Positions 45,808 to 53,688 of a DNA stretch of 64,000 nt are shown in pieces (within the stretch, counting starts at the first letter, position 1; every line of letters starts with the position of its first letter). The DNA lies in assembly GCA_021811085.1 (NCBI GenBank), contig JAJZPQ010000018.1, positions 1 through 64,000 of the forward strand, in the 5' to 3' direction. Made by a program: the position numbers and the translations under genes. The notes under the pieces are model-generated. The model had not been told where the DNA came from. It did no database searches and saw only the letters and a program-made list of their open reading frames with translations. This DNA comes from Pseudomonadota bacterium. GTDB taxonomy: Bacteria; Pseudomonadota; Gammaproteobacteria; Burkholderiales; SG8-39.

Positions 45808-46911
45808 TTAGGACAAGGAGCGCAAAGCCTCGGGCGTAAAGGGCAGCAAGTCCTGCATGCGGCCGGCGTGCACTTTGGCGGCCCAGGCCGGATCGACCAG
45901 CAAGGCGCGGCCCACCGCCACCAGATCCACCTCCTCGCGCGCGATCATCTCGATCAGCTTGTCTATGCTCGTGACCGCCGCGCCCTCACCGCGAAACGCC
46001 GCGAACATATCCGTATCCAGGCTCACCGAACCGACCGTGATCACGGGTTTGCCCGTGAGTTTCTTGGTCCAACCGGCGAGATTCAGCGCCGAGCCTTCGA
46101 ACTCAGGCTCCCAGAAGCGCCGCGTGGAACAATGGAACACGTCGACACCGGCATCCACAAGAGGCGCGAGAAACTTGGCCAGCAGCTCCGGCGTGGAGGC
46201 CAAGCGCGCGCCGTAGTCCTGTTGTTTCCATTGCGAAAAACGCAGCACAATGGGAAAGTCGGCGCCGACCGCGCGGCGGCAGGCCTGGATCACTTCGACT
46301 GCGAAATGGGTGCGCGCAAGCAGGTCGCCGCCGTAACGGTCGCTGCGCTGGTTCGTGCCCTCCCAAAAAAACTGGTCGATCAGGTAGCCGTGCGCGCCGT
46401 GCAGCTCGACGCCGTCGAAACCCAGGCGCTTGGCATCGGCCGCCGCGCGCGCGTAGGCTGCGATCACCGCGGCAATCTCTGCCTCGCTCATCGGCTCCAC
46501 CACTTTGACGCCGGGCTTGTACAGGCCCGAGGGTCCGATGGGCGGGGCTTCGGGGTTCGGCCGGTCGCCCATCCTTCTCACCGTGCCCACATGCCAGATC
46601 TGCGGCATGATCTTGCCTCCGGCCGCGTGGACCTCGCTCGCCACCCGCGCCCAACCCGCCAGAGCCGCCTCGCCATGAAAATGGGGCACGCGCGGGTCAT
46701 TGGTCGAAGCCGGATGATCGATGACCGTACCCTCGGTGATGATCAACCCGACTTCGCTTTCGGCGCGGCGGCGATAATAGGCCGCGACGTCCGCCCCCGG
46801 CACGCCGCCAGGAGAAAAGCTCCGCGTCATCGGTGCCATGACGATACGGTTGGCGAGCTTCAAGTTCTTGAGCGAGAACGGTTTGAACAAGGGATCGGGG
46901 GAAAGCGGCAT
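45808..46911 (-). CDS. Old-yellow-enzyme family NADH:flavin oxidoreductase
   Basis: 367 aa from the ATG at 46911 (GGAG nine bases upstream); a frame extends 15 codons further without support. FMN barrel motifs: NRIVMAPMTRSFSPGGVPG, HGAHGYLIDQFFWEGTNQRSDRYGG and VGRALLVDPAWAAKV. No iron-sulfur or second flavin domain, so it is the small single-FMN type that reduces enones, nitro compounds or quinones. An FNR-like box lies 80 bp upstream. Confidence 0.9.
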   Translation of the reverse strand: MPLSPDPLFKPFSLKNLKLANRIVMAPMTRSFSPGGVPGADVAAYYRRRAESEVGLIITEGTVIDHPASTNDPRVPHFHGEAALAGWARVASEVHAAGGKIMPQIWHVGTVRRMGDRPNPEAPPIGPSGLYKPGVKVVEPMSEAEIAAVIAAYARAAADAKRLGFDGVELHGAHGYLIDQFFWEGTNQRSDRYGGDLLARTHFAVEVIQACRRAVGADFPIVLRFSQWKQQDYGARLASTPELLAKFLAPLVDAGVDVFHCSTRRFWEPEFEGSALNLAGWTKKLTGKPVITVGSVSLDTDMFAAFRGEGAAVTSIDKLIEMIAREEVDLVAVGRALLVDPAWAAKVHAGRMQDLLPFTPEALRSLS

Positions 46912-46991
46912 GGATCGTTGCTCCAAAAAGGCTGCATTCTCCGCTAAAACGGCCAATGCGCCAACGATAAGGCGGACACCGACTGCGGCTG

Positions 46992-47005
46992 TTGACCTGG
47001 GTCAA
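46992..47005. promoter_or_regulatory. FNR/Dnr-like box near the OYE gene
   Basis: TTGACCTGGGTCAA, a symmetric variant (TTGAC-N4-GTCAA) with two differences from consensus, 81-94 bp upstream of the OYE start. Confidence 0.4.
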
Positions 47006-47124
47006 GGGAGGAAGCCGATGACCGGATTGTCCACTCTGGCAGCGGGCGCACCCGCTGAATCCAGCGTTCCGGCGATGATAAGCGATCGCGCGCCGCCCGG
47101 CCATCGCTTTCGCCGGCCCGGCTT

Positions 47125-47160
47125 GACTAACTTATTAGCCAGTCGTTTGACAGGTTAGTC
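47125..47160. promoter_or_regulatory. Inverted repeat, possible regulator site
   Basis: GACTAAC (47125-47131) and GTTAGTC (47154-47160) flank 22 bp. It lies upstream of the broken fadB/J copy and could be an operator; no regulator can be linked. Confidence 0.3.
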
Positions 47161-47258
47161 TGATGAGGCTAAGCTGCGTCTGCGCTGACCGATACCGCGG
47201 GAAACGTCGCGGGGCGTCCCGCCCCTCCCTACAAGCACGCAGCGCTGGAGCCTGGCAC

Positions 47259-47468
47259 ATGGCCGAAGTCGCAAGCATTACGATGTCCGACAACATCGCG
47301 CTAGTGACGATAGACAACCCGCCGGTCAACGCGCTGGCGCAGAGCCTGCGCGCCGGCCTGAAGCAGGCCTTCGTCGAGCTGGTCGCCGCGCTCGAGACCG
47401 CGAAGCGCATCAAGAAGACCGGCGTGGTGGCGAAAGTCTGCCATGGCTTCATCGGCAACCGCATGATT
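47259..47468 (+). pseudogene. Collapsed FadB/FadJ-type paralogue
   Basis: The frame starts MAEVASITMSDNIALVTIDNPPVNAL, matching the crotonase N-terminus of the intact 37,874 gene. After about 48 residues it jumps to KRIKKTGVVAKVCHGFIGNRM, which in the intact protein lies some 430 residues later in the dehydrogenase part. Both active sites are therefore deleted in frame. Homology stops at GNRMI, where hairpin-element copy 3 begins. A small fusion peptide could still be made. Confidence 0.8.
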
Positions 47469-47540
47469 TCTGTACGGATAGAAAGCATCCGTACAGAAGC
47501 CACGGTCATTGGCGAAAGCACGCAAGGCGTTGGGTTGGAT
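47468..47540 (-). repeat. Dispersed hairpin element, copy 3 (truncated)
   Basis: Arms TTCTGTACGGAT and ATCCGTACAGAA (47468-47479/47487-47498) form a perfect 12-bp stem around a 7-nt loop that reads GCTTTCT on the minus strand. Adjacent CACGGTCATTGG resembles the CACGGTTATTGT of copy 1. Only one flank is preserved; the other is replaced by the fadB/J remnant. Confidence 0.6.
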
Positions 47541-47586
47541 ACAAGATCTTGCTAACTCATTTTGCAACCGTTTTTTAGGAATCATC

Positions 47587-48792
47587 ATGGCCAATGCTTT
47601 CATCCCCTACGGCATCTACTGGTCCACTCCGTTCGCCAAATGGCAGGGCGCGCTCGCGCATCTGCACAGCCTGAAACTCGCGGCCAACGTCGGCAGGCAA
47701 TTCCTGCAGTCCAAGCACTTTCCCATGGAGCGCATCGACCTCGGCGTGCTCGGCATCACCAATCCGCAGCCGAGCAGCTTCTACGGCCTGCCCTGGGTCA
47801 CGGGCATGATGGGCCTGGAGGGCGTTGCCGGGCCGACGGTGCAGCAGGCCTGCGCAACGAGCGCGCGCGCACTGCAAATGGCGGCGCAGGAAATCGGCGC
47901 GGGCTCGGCCTCCTGCGCGCTGGTCGTGACCGCCGACCGCATGTCCAACGGCCCGGTGGTGTATTACCCGGACAACACCGCACCCGGCGGCCAGGGCATC
48001 ACCGAGTCGTGGACGCTGGACAACTTCAACAAGGATCCGCACGCGAAGAACGCGATGATCGAGACCGGCGAAAACGTGGCGCGCCGCTTCGGCATCAGCA
48101 CGCAGCAGCAGCACGAGGTGGTGCTGCAGCGCTACGCGCAGTACGACCGCGCGCTCGCCGACGAGCGCGCGTTCCAGCGCCGCTACATGGTCGAGGTGAG
48201 CATCACCGACGCCGGCTTTCGCAAGCAGACCGGCACGCTCGCGGCCGACGAAGGCATATTCAACACCACGCCCGAGGCGCTGGCGAAGCTGAAGCCGGTC
48301 AAGCTCGATGGCACGGTGACGTTCGGCGGCCAGACGCACCCGGCCGACGGCAATGCCGGCGCGATCGTGACCACGCGCGAGCGGGCGCAGGAACTGGCGG
48401 TGGATCGCAATATCGAAGTGGAGCTGCTCGGCTTCGGCACGGCGCGCGTGGAAAAGGGCTATATGCCGATGGCGCCGGTGCCTGCGGCGCGCAAGGCCTT
48501 GCTCGCAGCCGGCGTCGAATTCAAGGACGTCGCCGCGGTAACCACGCACAATCCGTTCGCGGTCAACGATATCGTGTTCAACCGCGAAACCGGCTTCCCG
48601 CTGGACAAGATGAACAGCTACGGCTGCTCGCTCATCTGGGGACATCCGCAGGGCCCGACCGGGATGCGCAGCGTGATCGAACTCATCGAGGAACTGGTGC
48701 TGCGCGGCGGCGGCACCGGCTTGTTCACCGGCTGCGCCGCCGGCGACTCGGCCATGGCGCTGGTGCTGCGCGTAAGCGGCAAGCGCGCTTAA
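47587..48792 (+). CDS. Thiolase-family acyltransferase
   Basis: 401 aa from MANAFIPYG at 47587 (TAGGAA upstream). Nucleophile Cys in VQQACATSARALQMAA, His in LIWGHPQGPTGMR and a Cys near FTGCAAGDSAMALVL. It is a divergent thiolase, less alike the 40,204 enzyme, possibly for branched or ring-derived 3-oxoacyl-CoA. The TetR-like gene follows 21 bp later. Confidence 0.88.
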   Translation: MANAFIPYGIYWSTPFAKWQGALAHLHSLKLAANVGRQFLQSKHFPMERIDLGVLGITNPQPSSFYGLPWVTGMMGLEGVAGPTVQQACATSARALQMAAQEIGAGSASCALVVTADRMSNGPVVYYPDNTAPGGQGITESWTLDNFNKDPHAKNAMIETGENVARRFGISTQQQHEVVLQRYAQYDRALADERAFQRRYMVEVSITDAGFRKQTGTLAADEGIFNTTPEALAKLKPVKLDGTVTFGGQTHPADGNAGAIVTTRERAQELAVDRNIEVELLGFGTARVEKGYMPMAPVPAARKALLAAGVEFKDVAAVTTHNPFAVNDIVFNRETGFPLDKMNSYGCSLIWGHPQGPTGMRSVIELIEELVLRGGGTGLFTGCAAGDSAMALVLRVSGKRA

Positions 48793-48813
48793 GCGCAGCG
48801 GCAAGCAAACGCC

Positions 48814-49698
48814 GTGGAAAGCAGCCGCGTGCGCAGCCGCTCCGCCGTCGAAGCCGCCGTCCTGCGCCAGGCGCGCGAGCATCCGCAGCGCGGCCAGGCC
48901 AAGGCGGCAGCGGAACTCAACCGGCTCGGCCACACCATCTCGATTTCGGGCGTGCGCTATATCTGGCACAAGCACGGACTGGAGACCACCTACAAGCGGC
49001 TGAAGGCTCTGCAGAAGGAAGCAGCCGCAAGCGGGCGCGAACTGAACGCCGCACAGCTGGCCTTGCTGCGGCGAGGCGACGTGACGCGCAAGCTCGCGCG
49101 CGCATCGCGCCAGCGCGCGCCGGGCGGCGAGAGTCCAGCGCCCGAGGAGCGCCGCAGTCAGATCCTCCTCGGCGCCGCCGAACTCTTCGTCAAACACGGC
49201 TACGGCGGCACTTCGATCCGCGACATCGCGCAGCGCACCGGCCTGTTGCCGGGATCGGTGTATCACTATTTTCCGGCGAAGGAAGACCTGTTCCTCGCCG
49301 TGCATCGCGAAGGATTTCGCCAGCTCATCGCCCGCGTCGAGGACATCGCGCAAAGCGAAGCCGATCCCTGGAGCAAGCTCGAGCTCGCCTGCGCGGCACA
49401 CCTAGAGGCGGCGGTCGGCGACGATTCCATACACAAGATCACCGGCACCGGACTGTTCTCGATCCATGAGGAAGCGCTGCAGCGGCGGCTGAAAGCCGAG
49501 CGCGGGCACTACGACCGCATTTTCCGCCGGCTGGTCGACGAACTCGGCCTGCCGCGCGCAATCGACCGCTCGCTGTTCCGCCTGGCGCTTCTGGGCGCGG
49601 TGAACTGGGCGCGCGTGTGGTACCGTCCGGGCAAGAAAAGCCCGCGTGACATCGCGCGCGGCATCATCCGGATTTTTCGCGGTGACGCGAAGCGCTGA
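48814..49698 (+). CDS. TetR-family regulator fused to an N-terminal transposase-like HTH region
   Basis: 294 aa from GTG. Residues 115-165 are a TetR HTH (ILLGAAELFVKHGYGGTSIRDIAQRTGLLPGSVYHYFPAKEDLF), followed by an all-helical ligand domain. TetR proteins normally begin near that HTH, but here about 110 residues precede it: AVEAAVLRQAREHPQRGQAKAAAELNRLGH..SGVRYIWHKHGLET..KRLKALQKE. This resembles the DNA-binding front part of IS481-like transposases. Probably controls the adjacent thiolase or TPP enzyme genes. The fusion is visible in one frame without interruption. Confidence 0.82.
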   Translation: MESSRVRSRSAVEAAVLRQAREHPQRGQAKAAAELNRLGHTISISGVRYIWHKHGLETTYKRLKALQKEAAASGRELNAAQLALLRRGDVTRKLARASRQRAPGGESPAPEERRSQILLGAAELFVKHGYGGTSIRDIAQRTGLLPGSVYHYFPAKEDLFLAVHREGFRQLIARVEDIAQSEADPWSKLELACAAHLEAAVGDDSIHKITGTGLFSIHEEALQRRLKAERGHYDRIFRRLVDELGLPRAIDRSLFRLALLGAVNWARVWYRPGKKSPRDIARGIIRIFRGDAKR

Positions 49699-49719
49699 GA
49701 GCAACAGGAGACATCGCGC

Positions 49720-51351
49720 ATGAGCAATGCACAACGCATGAGCACCGGTCAGGCGATCGCCCAGTCGCTGCTGCGCCACGGCGTCGACACCATTTTCGGC
49801 ATTCCCGGCGCGCACACCTACGATTTCATCGACGCGTTATACGAGTGCCGCGACAGGATTCGCTTCATCGTTACGCGCCACGAACAGGGCGCGGGCTACA
49901 TGGCCTATGGCTACGCCAAGTCCACCGGCCGCGTCGGCGCATTCACTGTCGTGCCGGGGCCGGGCGTGCTCAACGCCGGCGCCGCGCTGTGCACGGCCTA
50001 CGGCGCCAACGCGCCGGTGCTGTGCATCACCGGCAACATCCAGTCCTATCACATCGGCCGCGGCCGCGGCATCCTGCACGAGCTGCCGGACCAGCTCGCG
50101 ACCCTGCGCGGCCTGACCAAATGGTCCGAGCGCATTAATCATCCGACCGAAGCTTCGGGCGTCATGGGCGAGGCGTTCAAGCAGCTCGGCAGCGGCCGCC
50201 AGCGCCCGGTCGCCGTGGAGGCACCCTGGGACGTGTTCGGCGCCAAGGCGCTGGTCGATCTGTCTGCGCCTATGGCCCTCGCGCCGCCGCCCGAACCGGA
50301 CCCGGACGGGATTGCGCGCGCGGTCGCGCTGCTGCAGGGCGCGAAGAATCCGATGATCACGGTCGGCAGCGGCGCGATAGCCGCGCGCGCCGAAGTCCAG
50401 GAGCTCGCGCGGCTGCTGCAGGCGCCGGTGACTTCGCACCGCAGCGGCCGCGGCATCGTCGGCGACGACACGCCCTACGGTTTTTCCATCGGCAACGGCT
50501 ACAAGCTCTGGCCCGGGACCGACGTGCTGCTCGGCATCGGCACCCGGCTCGAACTGCAATATCTGCGCTGGACCAAGATACCGGCCGGCCTCAAGGTGAT
50601 ACGCATCGATATCGACGCGACCGAGATGTCGCGCCTGCGGCCCGATGTCGGCATCGTCACCGACGCGAAACTCGGTGCGCGCGCGCTCGCCGATGCGCTC
50701 GCGGCGGCGCTGCCCAAGCGGCCTTCGCGCGAACAGGAATTCGAGGATGTGAAAGCGCGGTTCAGACAGGAAATCCAGAAAGTGCAGCCGCAGATGGGCT
50801 ACCTCGACGCGATCCGTGAAGTGCTGCCGCGCGACGGCTTTTTCGTCGAGGAAATCTGCCAGGCCGGCTTCGCCTCGCGCTTCGGCTTTCCGGTGTACGA
50901 ACCGCGCACCTTCGTGACCGGCGGCTACCAGGACAACGTCGGTTTCGGCTTCATGAGCGCGCTCGGCGTGAAAATCGCGAACCCGGACAAGCCCGTGGTT
51001 TCGATCAGCGGCGACGGCGGCTTCATGTTCGGCGTGCAGGAACTCGCGACCGCGGTCAAATACAACATCAATCTCGTCGCCGTCGTGTTCAACAACTCGA
51101 GCTACGGCAACGTGCTGCGCGACCAGCGCAATGTGTACAAGGGGCGCGAGATCGGCTCCACGCTCACGAATCCGGACTTCGTCAAGCTGGCCGAGAGTTT
51201 CGGCGTCACCGCTTACCTCGCAAAGACGCCGGCCGCGCTGAGGACGGCGCTGGAGAAAGGCTTCGCGCAATCCGGGCCGGTGCTGATCGAGGTGCCGACC
51301 GAGCGCGGTTCGGAAGCCTCGCCCTGGCCTTACCTGCATCCGAACTTGTAG
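49720..51351 (+). CDS. Thiamine-pyrophosphate enzyme, acetolactate-synthase-like (second copy type)
   Basis: 543 aa. Activating glutamate in VTRHEQGAGYMAYGYAKSTGR, TPP-binding GDGGFMFGVQELATAV...NNSSYGNV. CAGGAGA ribosome site. Belongs to the large AHAS-like group without a regulatory subunit; catalytic role (carboligase or decarboxylase) undecided. It is not a close copy of the enzyme at 13,864. A decayed fragment with similar coding (52,053-52,115) lies beyond the mazEF pair, so a paralogue once stood there. Confidence 0.87.
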   Translation: MSNAQRMSTGQAIAQSLLRHGVDTIFGIPGAHTYDFIDALYECRDRIRFIVTRHEQGAGYMAYGYAKSTGRVGAFTVVPGPGVLNAGAALCTAYGANAPVLCITGNIQSYHIGRGRGILHELPDQLATLRGLTKWSERINHPTEASGVMGEAFKQLGSGRQRPVAVEAPWDVFGAKALVDLSAPMALAPPPEPDPDGIARAVALLQGAKNPMITVGSGAIAARAEVQELARLLQAPVTSHRSGRGIVGDDTPYGFSIGNGYKLWPGTDVLLGIGTRLELQYLRWTKIPAGLKVIRIDIDATEMSRLRPDVGIVTDAKLGARALADALAAALPKRPSREQEFEDVKARFRQEIQKVQPQMGYLDAIREVLPRDGFFVEEICQAGFASRFGFPVYEPRTFVTGGYQDNVGFGFMSALGVKIANPDKPVVSISGDGGFMFGVQELATAVKYNINLVAVVFNNSSYGNVLRDQRNVYKGREIGSTLTNPDFVKLAESFGVTAYLAKTPAALRTALEKGFAQSGPVLIEVPTERGSEASPWPYLHPNL

Positions 51352-51405
51352 AAGACCATTGATTCGCCGAATTGCCGGATTTCGGCCTTCCATTGCATTC
51401 AATGG

Positions 51406-51744
51406 TCAGATACCGATGATCTCATTGAGGCCCTCGACGACAAGCGCAAGCTCCTCCGGGCTGGAGCGACCAAGCCTTGTACCAATGCGCTCAACGGACA
51501 GGGTTCGAATCTGGCTGATTTTGACCCACGATCGCTTAGCCAGCTTCGGAGATTTCAGTTCATGCGTGAGAGGGAAACCCGCGCGCTGAGGTTGGCTGGT
51601 CAGCGCAACCGCGATGACTGTTCCGGAGCGCTCGTTGAACACATCGTGACTAAGGATCAGTACCGGGCGCAAGCCAGCCTGTTCGCGGCCGCGTATGGGG
51701 TTCAGATCAGCCCAGCGAATTTCGCCTCTCAGTATTCGGGCCAC
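51406..51744 (-). CDS. mazF: MazF/PemK-family endoribonuclease toxin
   Basis: 112 aa. Typical opening [29 protein letters not shown], then [17 protein letters not shown] and the [13 protein letters not shown] strand. Sequence-specific mRNA cleavage expected. It overlaps the antitoxin gene by 16 bp and is co-expressed from the promoter at 51,984-52,006. Confidence 0.92.
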   Translation of the reverse strand: MARILRGEIRWADLNPIRGREQAGLRPVLILSHDVFNERSGTVIAVALTSQPQRAGFPLTHELKSPKLAKRSWVKISQIRTLSVERIGTRLGRSSPEELALVVEGLNEIIGI

Positions 51745-51971
51745 GACTCAAGCTCCTGGCCCAGACCTTCCTCCGCAAGAGCCTTTTCAAACTTTGGATC
51801 GAGCTTGGCGCACTCCGACGCAAGACGGCCACGCTCCATACGCGCCAGCTTCTCGTTCACGGCCGCCTGAATCGCGCGACTGCGATTGGGAAAAATGCTC
51901 TTCGAAACCAAACCGTCAACGCGGATCAATGTTTCCCGATCCAGCGTTATCGCTACCTTTACGCTACTCAT
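51729..51971 (-). CDS. Ribbon-helix-helix antitoxin of the MazF pair
   Basis: 80 aa. N-terminal [38 protein letters not shown] is a CopG/MetJ-type ribbon-helix-helix; the acidic C-terminus ([11 protein letters not shown]) should bind the toxin. ATGGAGATGG upstream of the ATG supplies the ribosome site. It precedes and overlaps mazF. The palindrome just upstream is the likely autoregulatory operator. Confidence 0.88.
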   Translation of the reverse strand: MSSVKVAITLDRETLIRVDGLVSKSIFPNRSRAIQAAVNEKLARMERGRLASECAKLDPKFEKALAEEGLGQELESWPEY

Positions 51972-51983
51972 GTTCCATCTCCA

Positions 51984-52006
51984 TGGTATGACAATTAATC
52001 ATACCA
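51984..52006 (-). promoter_or_regulatory. Palindromic operator/-10 of the mazF antitoxin operon
   Basis: TGGTATGA and TCATACCA are perfect 8-bp arms around seven bases. On the minus strand TATGAT inside the arm reads as a -10 box, so repressor binding would directly block it. Start of the antitoxin gene is 13 bp away. Confidence 0.75.
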
Positions 52007-52052
52007 CGGTTCGCACGTCGAGGAATCCAACGTGGACACCAGCGATGCGCGC

Positions 52053-52115
52053 GGAGGAAATCAAGGCACCGAGAGCGGAATTCAGAAGCGAGATCCAGCG
52101 CGTGCCGCCGCAGAT
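52053..52115 (+). pseudogene. Fragment of a TPP-enzyme paralogue
   Basis: In the plus frame this reads EEIKAPRAEFRSEIQRVPP then QMGF, close to DVKARFRQEIQKVQPQMGY inside the intact gene at 49,720. Only about 21 codons are recognisable; no start, and flanks are unrelated. Remnant of a tandem copy. Confidence 0.55.
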
Positions 52116-52133
52116 GGGCTTTCCCGCACTACC

Positions 52134-52163
52134 GGGGTCGAATTTGAATTCGACTCCGACCCC
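52134..52163. repeat. REP-type palindrome 1 (GGGGTCG...CGACTCCGACCCC)
   Basis: The right half AATTCGACTCCGACCCC is intact; the left half is shortened to GGGGTCGAATTTG. The same family copy is at 54,943. It sits six bases from the R''-like end of cassette A's site (52,169-52,178). Confidence 0.75.
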
Positions 52164-52168
52164 GTCAT

Positions 52169-52178
52169 GTTCCCGTCA
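52169..52178 (-). other. R''-like half of a disrupted attC site (cassette A)
   Basis: On the minus strand TGACGGGAAC overlaps the stop codon of the 52,176 gene, like the R'' ends of the other sites, but the remaining attC structure is replaced by REP palindrome 1. Weaker than the other sites because its partner arm (near 52,637) is only partly complementary. Confidence 0.4.
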
Positions 52179-52625
52179 TGTTGAGGCCTTTGGTTCAAGT
52201 TGACTGGCATAGGCAGAAGCCCCGTTTGTCGCCTTGAAGTAGATACGACCGTCAGGCTTGACCGTGGATACCTGGTAGAGCTGGCCCACGGCATGAGATG
52301 GTTCATTTACGTGTGGACCCCCGACATACATGACCCACATGCCCGGCTTGAACTTGTGCCTGTGCATGGCCTCTTCGTTGAGGCGAACAAACTCGGCCCG
52401 GATCTGTATGCCTGCCAGTTCCTTGAACGCAGAAAGGCTCTTCAGCTCGAGTTGCTTGGCGATCTCGCGCTGTGCGTCAGTGGACGGCAGCGAGGCCTCA
52501 ACATCCAGGTGTTCAGCAAGCGCTGCATACAGCAGCGCACCAGCTGAACGCCTTGAGAGACCAGCCAACGATAAGCCGATGAGATTGGCGAGTTTGTGCT
52601 GCATTTCGGTAGGAGGCGTGCTCAT
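52176..52625 (-). CDS. Hypothetical cassette protein A
   Basis: 149 aa. N-terminal helical part (LANLIGLSLAGLSRRSAGALLYAALAEHL) and a C-terminal small beta domain (FKPGMWVMYVGGPHVNEPSHAVGQLYQVSTVKPDGRIYFK) with an SH3-like look. No family assigned. Its stop codon lies inside an R''-like motif and its start is 12 bp past the arm of the attC site at 52,637, the spacing expected of an integron cassette gene. Base composition is more balanced than the GC-rich neighbours. Confidence 0.6.
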   Translation of the reverse strand: MSTPPTEMQHKLANLIGLSLAGLSRRSAGALLYAALAEHLDVEASLPSTDAQREIAKQLELKSLSAFKELAGIQIRAEFVRLNEEAMHRHKFKPGMWVMYVGGPHVNEPSHAVGQLYQVSTVKPDGRIYFKATNGASAYASQLEPKAST

Positions 52626-52636
52626 ACTGTTTCGGA

Positions 52637-52728
52637 ATGACCGTTATGTTGTGCGGCGGGCCGCTGCGGTGGCCAAAAATGGTACGCCGCATCCGGCTCG
52701 TCCGCACCAACTACAGTTCGGCGTCATT
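52637..52728 (-). other. attC-like recombination site after the HNH gene
   Basis: On the minus strand: R'' TGACGCCGAAC (ends at 52716), then L-box TTGGTGCGG, a GC hairpin, complementary CCGCACAAC and an R'-side arm with GGTCATT. R'' is the exact complement of the R' arm GTTCGGCGTCA of the next site upstream (53,596-53,606), as required if this HNH cassette circularises. Closely similar over its middle to the 53,596 site. The R' core itself is degenerate (no GTT). Confidence 0.7.
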
Positions 52729-52730
52729 GG

Positions 52731-53567
52731 TTACAGTGCCTTGAGGATTTTCAGTAAGCGCTCACGAATAGTCTTGGCCTCGCGGCCGTAATGCGCTTCT
52801 CGATGGTGATTCGGGCATAGCGCGACCACGTTGCTGACGCTGTCTGGCCCGTCCTCCGCTAGTGGAATGGCATGATGGGTTTCGAGGAACATGCTGCCAT
52901 TGGGAAGCTGAAAGCCCGAGGCGCCGCAAAGCTGGCACTTTCCCTTAGCGCGACGAAGCGCAAACCGCCGAACTTCGGAATCTCGATCACGAACGGAGGC
53001 AGTTACCTCATGCTTGCCAGACTTACCGTCCGGCGGAGGAGGAAGAGAAAACTGATCGGCATAGGTTGACGCAGATGCACCTCTTCGGAGTACACCTTTC
53101 CCCGTGGCGTTATCGTAGGCGACCACTGCCCACGGTACCGTGTCTAGAAGACGGGCAGATACCGTTGAGGGTTTCGCGGCGCGCTCTTGAGGGGCTCGAC
53201 GGTTGCCGTTGAGGACAACCACTCGAACGGGTAAACCAGACTGGTAAGCGAGAGCAATGGCTTCCTCCATGCGCCGGCGTCTAGCCTTTCGTGCCCCATT
53301 CTTCTCTTCGCGTGCCGCAGAATCTCTAAAGCTGAAATGCTGCTCAACTCCGCCATTCACTTCCAGCATGGCTTCATGCCAGAGATTTAGAACAACAAGC
53401 GCTCCCGGTTGGACAAACGCCCATTCATAGCAGTACTTGGGATTTGCGCCAGGATTGTCTCGCCCCTTCTCGTAATTCGACCAGTCAGTAACGTCAACAC
53501 CGGCTTGACGAACCAGATCAATTACGCGTTGCAGCCTTGTTGGCTTGAGTTCAATGGGTAGGGACAT
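52731..53567 (-). CDS. HNH endonuclease, cassette B
   Basis: 278 aa. C-terminal HNH domain: C211xxC214, the double histidine in LETHHAIPLAEDGPDSVSN, then CPNHHREAHYG (C251, H254/H255, H259). The N-terminal 200 residues (RVIDLVRQAGVDVTDWSNYEKGRDNPGANPKYCYEWAF) are an unassigned recognition-like region found with HNH nucleases. Stop codon is 2 bp from an attC-like R'' and its start is 28 bp past an R' arm: textbook cassette geometry. May be a restriction or defence nuclease. Confidence 0.8.
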   Translation of the reverse strand: MSLPIELKPTRLQRVIDLVRQAGVDVTDWSNYEKGRDNPGANPKYCYEWAFVQPGALVVLNLWHEAMLEVNGGVEQHFSFRDSAAREEKNGARKARRRRMEEAIALAYQSGLPVRVVVLNGNRRAPQERAAKPSTVSARLLDTVPWAVVAYDNATGKGVLRRGASASTYADQFSLPPPPDGKSGKHEVTASVRDRDSEVRRFALRRAKGKCQLCGASGFQLPNGSMFLETHHAIPLAEDGPDSVSNVVALCPNHHREAHYGREAKTIRERLLKILKAL

Positions 53568-53595
53568 AGGTAGTGACAGTTAGCCTGATGGAATA

Positions 53596-53688
53596 TGACG
53601 CCGAACGATTTTGCGCGGCGGGCCGCCACGGTGCTAAAAAATGGTGCGCCGCTTCCGGCCCGTCCGCACCAACTGTGGTTGTGCGTCA
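53596..53688 (-). other. attC-like site between cassettes C and B
   Basis: 93 bp. Minus strand: R'' TGACGCACAAC overlapping the stop of the upstream gene, L'' TTGGTGCGG, stem CGGGCC/GGCCCG with an irregular apex, L' CCGCGCAA, and R' GTTCGGCGTCA. R' is exactly complementary to R'' of the 52,637 site; R'' is exactly complementary to R' of the 54,238 site. This chained complementarity is the strongest evidence for integron cassettes here. Confidence 0.78.

Noticed and set aside
47163-47258. Upstream extension of the fadB/J remnant frame
   Set aside because: Sequence before 47,259 has no homology to the intact enzyme and no ribosome site.
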